From CAZBDU01 sp964490725 (GTDB lineage Bacteria > Spirochaetota > Spirochaetia > SZUA-6 > DRHE01): a stretch of DNA of 64,000 nucleotides. Under the pieces are notes generated by a model. It was given only the letters and a program-made list of their open reading frames with translations. It made no database searches and was not told the DNA's origin. Below are positions 59,193-64,000 of this stretch, piece by piece. Location: assembly GCA_964490725.1 (NCBI GenBank), contig CAZBDU010000013.1, positions 27,194 to 91,193 on the forward strand, written 5' to 3'. A program made the translations under genes and the position numbers. Each line of letters opens with the position of its first letter. Within the stretch, counting starts at the first letter, position 1.

Positions 59193-60458
59193 TCAATCCC
59201 AGCCTACTGCCTTAGCTATTTCCTCCGCAGGAATCATCTTCAACTGCACCCATTCGCCATTCTTGACGATGTTGACGGTTCCTGCCGCCATGACGTTGCC
59301 ATACTTGTTGAAGTCGATGGGACCCGAGGCGCCCTGGAAGTTGATGTCCTTGCCTTCCCTGAGCAGTTTGGCTCCCTCTTCATAGCTGCCGACCTCGGTC
59401 CCCGGAGGGTTGCACACGTAGCGCATTGCCGCGATTACCTTCTCCGGATCCGTCGAACCGGCGCGCTCGAAAGCCAGAGCGATGCCGACCAGCGCATCGC
59501 GATGGTAGGTGGCGTAGACAAGCTCCCCTGCGTTGGGCGACACCAGCTTCTTGGACACCCACTCGGCCATGGGTACGGAGGCTTCCCACTGCTTGAACCA
59601 CTTCGTGGTCGAGTCATATCCACCGAAGGCCGCCATGGCTCCGTCCATGTAGGGGCCAACCGCGGTCAGGATGTCTTTCGAAGCGATGTCGTTCGAGCCG
59701 ACGATGTTTGGATGATATCCGAGGCTTTCAGCATCTTTGAAGAACTGGATTGCCGTTGAGGTCATAAAGCCGACCACAATGGTGTCGATTCCTTCATTCT
59801 GCAGCTTTCTGATGGTTTCCTTGTAGGAGGTTTGTTCCGGGACGATGGACAGCTCAATGGCAAGCTTCTTCCCCAACCTGTCCAGGTAGTCCCTGCAGGC
59901 CAACGCATCCAGCTTGGGCCCTTCCCTTTCGCTGTACACCATTCCGATCTTCGTGTTGCCGTATTCCTCGGCGACAAACACGGCCCGCGCTGCCCCCGCG
60001 ACCGAATCCGAAGGACAGAACCTCCAGAACCACTCATCCGTCTTGTCCAGCGCGGTGGTTCCGGCTGACGCAGTTACGATCGGCACTCGGTGTTCCTTCA
60101 TGAAAGACAGGGTCGGAGGAATTGCTTCGCTCAGCTGCGCAAGAACCATGTCGACTTTCGACCCGGTGACCAGGGACTTGATCGCCTTGATCTCCTCGGA
60201 AGCCTCGCATTTCGTATCCAGGGTTATCGCCTTAATCGTAGTTCCTGCAACGCCGACCGCATTGATCTTCTTCAGCTCAAATTCCTGCACAGTGGCATCC
60301 GCCTTGCCGTCGGTGGAGAACTCGCCGCTCAGGTAAATTGGAGTCCCCAGCCTGATCGGTTGTTTACCTTCCGGCGCACCGCCCGCGAAGGCGGCCGCTG
60401 CGGCCAGGCACAGCACCACGAAAACGACTGTGCCTTTCCATTCCCTCTTGTTCAGCAT
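59193..60458 (-). CDS. livJ: branched-chain-amino-acid-type ABC solute-binding protein
   Basis: A 421-residue periplasmic binding protein of the LivJ/amide-binding family. The start at ATG 60458 (AAGGAG seven bases upstream) gives a signal peptide ending CLAAAAAFAGGAPEG, a spirochaete-style site. The mature part has RLGTPIYLSGEFSTDGKADA, VPIVTASAGTTALDKTDEWF and GFMTSTAIQFFKDAESLGYH. Related proteins carry amides, urea or aromatic acids as well as amino acids. With amidohydrolases on both sides, the ligand may be a ureide or heterocycle. It has its own boxed promoter. Confidence 0.92.
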   Translation of the reverse strand: MLNKREWKGTVVFVVLCLAAAAAFAGGAPEGKQPIRLGTPIYLSGEFSTDGKADATVQEFELKKINAVGVAGTTIKAITLDTKCEASEEIKAIKSLVTGSKVDMVLAQLSEAIPPTLSFMKEHRVPIVTASAGTTALDKTDEWFWRFCPSDSVAGAARAVFVAEEYGNTKIGMVYSEREGPKLDALACRDYLDRLGKKLAIELSIVPEQTSYKETIRKLQNEGIDTIVVGFMTSTAIQFFKDAESLGYHPNIVGSNDIASKDILTAVGPYMDGAMAAFGGYDSTTKWFKQWEASVPMAEWVSKKLVSPNAGELVYATYHRDALVGIALAFERAGSTDPEKVIAAMRYVCNPPGTEVGSYEEGAKLLREGKDINFQGASGPIDFNKYGNVMAAGTVNIVKNGEWVQLKMIPAEEIAKAVGWD

Positions 60459-60586
60459 GTCAATTCTCCTTTTCACATTACGCATTTGTCTCGGTCTTAG
60501 AAGCTTTACTGAGAAAGCGAAGAAATCTTAATCACCCCCTTTGAGATTGGACACGTTTCTTGGCTGCAGCCGGCTCCAAGTCCCGG

Positions 60587-60631
60587 ATTATATAATAGGC
60601 TCAGCCAACCGTCAAGTATATATTGTAGAGA
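60587..60631 (-). promoter_or_regulatory. promoter and AT-rich box of the binding-protein/livGF unit
   Basis: Minus-strand TTGACG (60610-60615) and a consensus TATAAT (60587-60592) are 17 bases apart. Directly upstream of the -35 the minus strand reads CTACAATATATACTTGACG, similar to the boxes at 47.9 and 55.7 kb. The leader of about 125 bases carries no feature I can name. Confidence 0.65.
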
Positions 60632-60637
60632 GTATTT

Positions 60638-60684
60638 GGAATAATGTATAATGTATTGACGGCTGGCCCGCTGCGTGATACGCT
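60638..60684 (+). promoter_or_regulatory. promoter and AT-rich box of the 60.7-kb amidohydrolase
   Basis: TTGACG (60656-60661) and TACGCT (60679-60684) are 17 bases apart. Immediately upstream, AATAATGTATAATGTATTGAC nearly repeats the string found before the GntR operon promoter. This promoter is back-to-back with the binding-protein promoter, and the boxes lie between them. Confidence 0.6.
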
Positions 60685-60723
60685 CTTTCTTTGCCGTGGC
60701 ATTTCTGAGAGGAGGACCACCAC

Positions 60724-62202
60724 ATGATCGATCTGCTGATCAAGAACTGCAAGTACCTGATGACGATGAACTCGAGGCGGGACTTGCTGGTCAATGCATC
60801 GATTGCAGTCGATAAAGGAAAGATAATCGAGATCGGTGACGCCAGGAAGGTAGACGGCAAGTATCAAGCGAAGCAGACGCTCAATGCCGGTGAGTTCTTC
60901 GTCACCCCTGGATTCGTAAACTCGCACATTCACCTGGAATCCTGCTACGACAAGAGCATGAGCGACGACAAGCCTGTGGTGCCTTGGTGTGAGGCCTATT
61001 TTTCCTTCACCTATGGAGCTCTGACACCTGAGAACTACTACATAGCCGCGCTGACCAGCCTGATCAAGGGATTGAAGTCAGGCACCACGACATTCTTGGA
61101 TTGCGGCACCATCCAGACGATGGAAGATTCTGCGGCGGAAGCGGTTCGGGATCTCGGTGTCAGGGCCTGCCTCGGACGCGACCTCATGGATATCCATGGC
61201 GCTTCGAGCTCTGCCTATGCCTCCTACGACGCTTTCAGCGACCTCTGTGATCGCCTGCAGGAGGATACCGATACCTGCTTACGACGCAGCGAGGATTTCA
61301 TCCAGAAGTGGGAAGGCAAAGCAGACGGGAGAATAAAGGCCTGGCTCGACCTCCAGCAGGTCTGCAACGTGTCGCCCGAGTTGTGCAAGGGGGTCCGGAA
61401 ACTGGCCGACAAATACAAAGTCGGCATCATGACCCACGCCGCTGTGAGCAAGGACATGGTCGAGATGACCCGGAAGCGCTTCGGCAAGAAAGACATCGAA
61501 TACCTTTACGAGCAGGGGTGCCTGGGGCCTGACTTCATCGCGGCCCACATGGCGCATGTGAACGGCCGGGAAATGAAGATGCTCTTCGAAACGGGCTCGA
61601 ACGTGGCTCACGTGCCCGGATCGAGCATGCACGGCGTCTACTCCGCCTGTTCGATTCGGGGTCACATCGTCGAAATGCACTCGATGGGCATCAACATCGG
61701 CGTCGGCAATGACGAGGACTCGACCGGAACCTGCCACGACATCGTGCGGGATATCTGGGCCGTTTCGGTGGCCCATGCCGAAGCACGGGACCCGTGGCTG
61801 TTTCCCGACAGGGAAGTGTTCATGTTGACGACCAATGACCCCAGCCCGGTGGCGATTGAAATGGCCACGATCAACGGGGCGAAGGCAGCTCTGTGGGATA
61901 AGGAGATCGGATCGCTGGAAGTAGGCAAGCAGGCCGATATGGCCATGTATGATCTCACGCAGTTTCCGTGGATCCCCACGACAAAAGAAAACGTAATCAA
62001 CAACTTCGTGTACAACGGCACCGGCCAAACCTGCGATACAGTCGTGGTGGACGGCAAAGTGATCATGCAGGGCCGCAAAATTCTTACCATCGACGAGACA
62101 GAGGTGCTCCGCAAGGCTCAAGAGTACGGCGAGAAGATCATTCCGACCGCGCCGTGGCTGAAGAAGCCCGAGGTATGGGAGCTGAAGTGGGTCCGGGAAT
62201 AG
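60724..62202 (+). CDS. amidohydrolase (deaminase/SsnA-like), long form
   Basis: A 492-residue metal-dependent hydrolase of the Atz/Trz group, longer than the 430-450 residues of its relatives here. Metal motifs are NSHIHLESCYD (about residue 67), IMTHAAVSKDM (about 237), IAAHMAHVNGRE (about 272) and IGVGNDEDSTG (about 322), where the family's usual GTD is GND but the Asp is kept. The composite domain GSLEVGKQADMAMYDL follows, and the tail ends PAWLKKPEVWELKWVRE-like residues. A strong GAGAGGAGG precedes the ATG. It probably deaminates or dechlorinates/deaminates the compound taken up by the adjacent transporter. Confidence 0.9.
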   Translation: MIDLLIKNCKYLMTMNSRRDLLVNASIAVDKGKIIEIGDARKVDGKYQAKQTLNAGEFFVTPGFVNSHIHLESCYDKSMSDDKPVVPWCEAYFSFTYGALTPENYYIAALTSLIKGLKSGTTTFLDCGTIQTMEDSAAEAVRDLGVRACLGRDLMDIHGASSSAYASYDAFSDLCDRLQEDTDTCLRRSEDFIQKWEGKADGRIKAWLDLQQVCNVSPELCKGVRKLADKYKVGIMTHAAVSKDMVEMTRKRFGKKDIEYLYEQGCLGPDFIAAHMAHVNGREMKMLFETGSNVAHVPGSSMHGVYSACSIRGHIVEMHSMGINIGVGNDEDSTGTCHDIVRDIWAVSVAHAEARDPWLFPDREVFMLTTNDPSPVAIEMATINGAKAALWDKEIGSLEVGKQADMAMYDLTQFPWIPTTKENVINNFVYNGTGQTCDTVVVDGKVIMQGRKILTIDETEVLRKAQEYGEKIIPTAPWLKKPEVWELKWVRE

Positions 62203-62267
62203 AGATTGATTCCCGGAGCAGGAGTCGCTCAGCACTGACGGCAGGGCCGCCGCAAGCGCTTTTCGAT

Positions 62268-63608
62268 CTAGAGATGCCTCCTCACCTTCTCCGCGATCTT
62301 GCGGACGCTTTGTATCGAGCCGTCGACGTCCAGTGAAAGATACCGGCCGTTATGGTACACGATATTCCCATTGACGATAGTCGTGCACACATCACGCCCG
62401 CTTCCATAGTAAACGAGAGCCTCGATCGGGTCATATATCGGATTGAGACTCGGATTGGCGTCGTAGCGAACACAGGCGATATCGGCCAGGTAACCCGGCT
62501 CCAGCATGCCCAGCCTGTCCGACAGTCCGAGGACCGCCGCTCCTCCCTGGGTGGCCATCTTGAATGCATTGCTGGCAGACATGATGTTGGGATTCAGCGT
62601 GTTGACTCGGTGGAGGAGAACACAGGACTTCATTTCTGCGATCATGTCGAGTGAGTCATTGCTTGCTGGCCCGTCTGTTCCCAGGGCGATATCCAGTCCC
62701 TTCTGCATCCACATGGGTACATTGGCCACCCCGGAACTCAAGACCTGATTGGAGCTGGGATTGTGGACTGCCTTGGCCCCTGTCTGTCGCAGGAGTTCAA
62801 TCTCTGCCGGGTTGATCCATACCGCATGCGCGACGGAAGTCCGTCCATCCAACAGCCCGAGCCGATACGCCCAATCGACCTGGCCGGAATAGCCTTGCTG
62901 CCTGGCAAATTCCGCCTGATGACGGGTTTCGCTCAGGTGTATATGAAAACCCGTGCGGGCTTCGGTGCACAGGTCCTTCAGGAGCTTCAGTGTTTTTTCA
63001 TCGGTAGAATACAACCCCGCCGGTCCAAGCCACGGCTGAACCAGCTCTTCCCCCTGCCAGTGTTCGAGATGCTTTCTGGCAATCTTGTATTCTTCCGCCG
63101 GGTCAGCGTTCTCGGCCGGGTCTATTGTTGATTGGGTCGAAACTCCCCTGGCCACCGCGGCTCTCATGCCACAATCAGAAAATGCCCGGCATTCGCTATC
63201 CGCCTCAAAGCGCGCAAAATTGGTCAATTGTTCCACCATGCTGGTTACGCCGTTGCGGAAGGAATCCGCGCAGGCCATCGTCACCAAGGCGTAATGGTCG
63301 TCTGAGCTCAATATCTTGTTGATCGGATAGATCAGCTTTTTAAGCCATTCCTCCATTGTGAGATTCTTGCCCAGCCCACGCTCGGAGAGCTGGAACACGT
63401 GATTGTGGGCATTGACCAACCCCGGCATCACGATGCATCCCTTGCAGTCCACGATCTCAAGCTCTTTGCTCCCGGGCACCTGCCGTTCGACTTCTGCGGT
63501 TGGACCTACGGAGACTATTCTTTCTTTTTCAATTAAAACGGCGCAATTTTGCTCCACGCGTTGAGAATCCCGGATCAACCAATCGGCGTTTCGAAGCAGT
63601 ATTCTCAT
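62268..63608 (-). CDS. amidohydrolase (deaminase/SsnA-like)
   Basis: A 446-residue hydrolase with all expected ligands: VNAHNHVFQLSERGLG (about residue 67), FHIHLSETRHQ (about 220), VAHAVWINPAE (about 260) and ALGTDGPASNDSLDMIAE (about 310). The C-terminal GMLEPGYLADIACV closes the composite domain. It resembles hydroxyatrazine/guanine-deaminase-like enzymes. It converges with the previous gene and has its own promoter and box near 63.65 kb. It is a third paralogue of the kind at 24.5 and 40.1 kb. Confidence 0.92.
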   Translation of the reverse strand: MRILLRNADWLIRDSQRVEQNCAVLIEKERIVSVGPTAEVERQVPGSKELEIVDCKGCIVMPGLVNAHNHVFQLSERGLGKNLTMEEWLKKLIYPINKILSSDDHYALVTMACADSFRNGVTSMVEQLTNFARFEADSECRAFSDCGMRAAVARGVSTQSTIDPAENADPAEEYKIARKHLEHWQGEELVQPWLGPAGLYSTDEKTLKLLKDLCTEARTGFHIHLSETRHQAEFARQQGYSGQVDWAYRLGLLDGRTSVAHAVWINPAEIELLRQTGAKAVHNPSSNQVLSSGVANVPMWMQKGLDIALGTDGPASNDSLDMIAEMKSCVLLHRVNTLNPNIMSASNAFKMATQGGAAVLGLSDRLGMLEPGYLADIACVRYDANPSLNPIYDPIEALVYYGSGRDVCTTIVNGNIVYHNGRYLSLDVDGSIQSVRKIAEKVRRHL

Positions 63609-63636
63609 TGAGCAAGCACCTCACTAGCAGAGAAAC

Positions 63637-63671
63637 TGTATTCATTATACACTTCCTCGCAACTCCGTCAA
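63637..63671 (-). promoter_or_regulatory. promoter and dyad of the 62.3-kb amidohydrolase
   Basis: Minus-strand TTGACG (63666-63671) and a perfect TATAAT (63644-63649) are 16 bases apart. The dyad TGTAT-TCATT-ATACA (63637-63651) overlaps the -10. Read on the minus strand it contains TGTATAATG, shared with the boxes at 47.9 and 60.6 kb. Confidence 0.65.
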
Positions 63672-64000
63672 AGTGATAGAGCGAAGTGATGTGCAGTGAT
63701 AGGCAGACTCATGATCTGAGTTGGGCCGCCGGGCGCCCGAATCGGGCCACCGTCAAAGCGTTCGAGTTGCTTGAACGGGTAGGCTCCTGTGCGACGCCTG
63801 CATGGAATGGCAGGCTCCGGTTCGAAGTCTCTGGCCGAGGATGGAAGACGAGAAGAACAACGGACAGAAAGAAGGCGGGGACAGAGTGAGTACCCGGAAC
63901 AGGCGGCGCTGAACTTGGAGGCGCTGGTGAATCTGGAGGTAGGTGGCTGTATACCGTGCCTCTTGAACCCGGGACAGCACTTGGCGCGAAGGCACCGAGG
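63672..64000. other. unassigned right edge
   Basis: I see no recognisable gene in the last 330 bases. One + strand frame from about 63790 stays open to the window end and reads SEYPEQAALNLEALVNLE then GGCIPCLLNPGQHLARRH. It has no clear start or family and may be the beginning of something that continues to the right. Confidence 0.3.

Noticed and set aside
63786..63830. GTGCGAC followed by a small hairpin, reminiscent of a group II intron 5' end
   Set aside because: No domain V, reverse transcriptase or other intron feature is visible before the window ends.
1..64000. tRNA, rRNA, CRISPR arrays, transposases, riboswitches
   Set aside because: I looked for their hallmarks (GGTTCRANNCC loops with stems, regular repeats, DDE or recombinase motifs, conserved leader structures) and saw none that I can support.

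Overview
The window is GC-rich bacterial DNA with tightly packed, often translationally coupled genes and no rRNA, tRNA, transposase or CRISPR array that I can see. Both solute-binding proteins have N-termini ending in FAGG (VFAGGGSES, AFAGGAPEG). That secretion-signal style is common in Spirochaetota, so a GC-rich, probably anaerobic spirochaete is my best guess. The lifestyle guess rests on two tungsten-type aldehyde:ferredoxin oxidoreductases, a molybdenum hydroxylase and a B12-dependent mutase. The assignment is tentative.

Region A (1-10.4 kb): a truncated ABC-ATPase/PAS/histidine-kinase fusion on the + strand, then a minus-strand operon. In transcription order the operon holds a split transketolase, an aldehyde:ferredoxin oxidoreductase with a MoaD-like carrier, a decayed zinc alcohol dehydrogenase, a TIM-barrel isomerase, an FGGY (glycerol/erythritol-type) kinase, an RpiB-like isomerase and an RbsC-like permease. 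This looks like catabolism of a polyol or tetritol-type sugar into the pentose-phosphate pathway.

Region B (10.4-20.6 kb): an accessory stretch rich in remnants. It holds a Phd/PIN toxin-antitoxin pair, MFS and alpha/beta-hydrolase fragments, an RibD-type reductase, an ECF42-type sigma factor with frameshifted YCII and PhnB-like partners, a MATE exporter, a WYL regulator, and broken AbrB and ABC-ATPase pieces.

Region C (20.6-47.9 kb): 26 consecutive minus-strand genes with no gap above about 115 bases, headed by a GntR regulator and a good promoter. They encode a BMP-family (nucleoside-type) ABC importer, a three-subunit molybdenum hydroxylase, a second aldehyde:ferredoxin oxidoreductase, two amidohydrolases, an M20 hydrolase, a class III aminotransferase, a nitroreductase, RidA, two cyclase-family ring hydrolases, two DUF1116 proteins, a split FdrA and DUF2877 (the parts of the oxamate carbamoyltransferase complex), and a cassette of a Cys-less thiolase, DUF35, a GNAT-like protein and a TenA-like protein. 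I infer anaerobic breakdown of a nitrogen heterocycle or cyclic amide, ending in a carbamoyl or ureido intermediate. This is the strongest candidate for an undescribed system.

Region D (48-63.7 kb): a CaiB-type CoA transferase, a methylmalonyl-CoA-epimerase-like protein, an SDR lacking its catalytic Tyr and Lys, and a two-gene B12 mutase with an altered substrate pocket. These are followed by a hydantoinase-like protein, an ACMSD-like amidohydrolase, a branched-chain-amino-acid-type ABC transporter split over two strands, and two deaminase-like amidohydrolases. Similar AT-rich boxes (core TTATACAATATAA / TGTATAATG) sit at the promoters of Region C and of most units of Region D. This suggests that one GntR-type regulator controls both.
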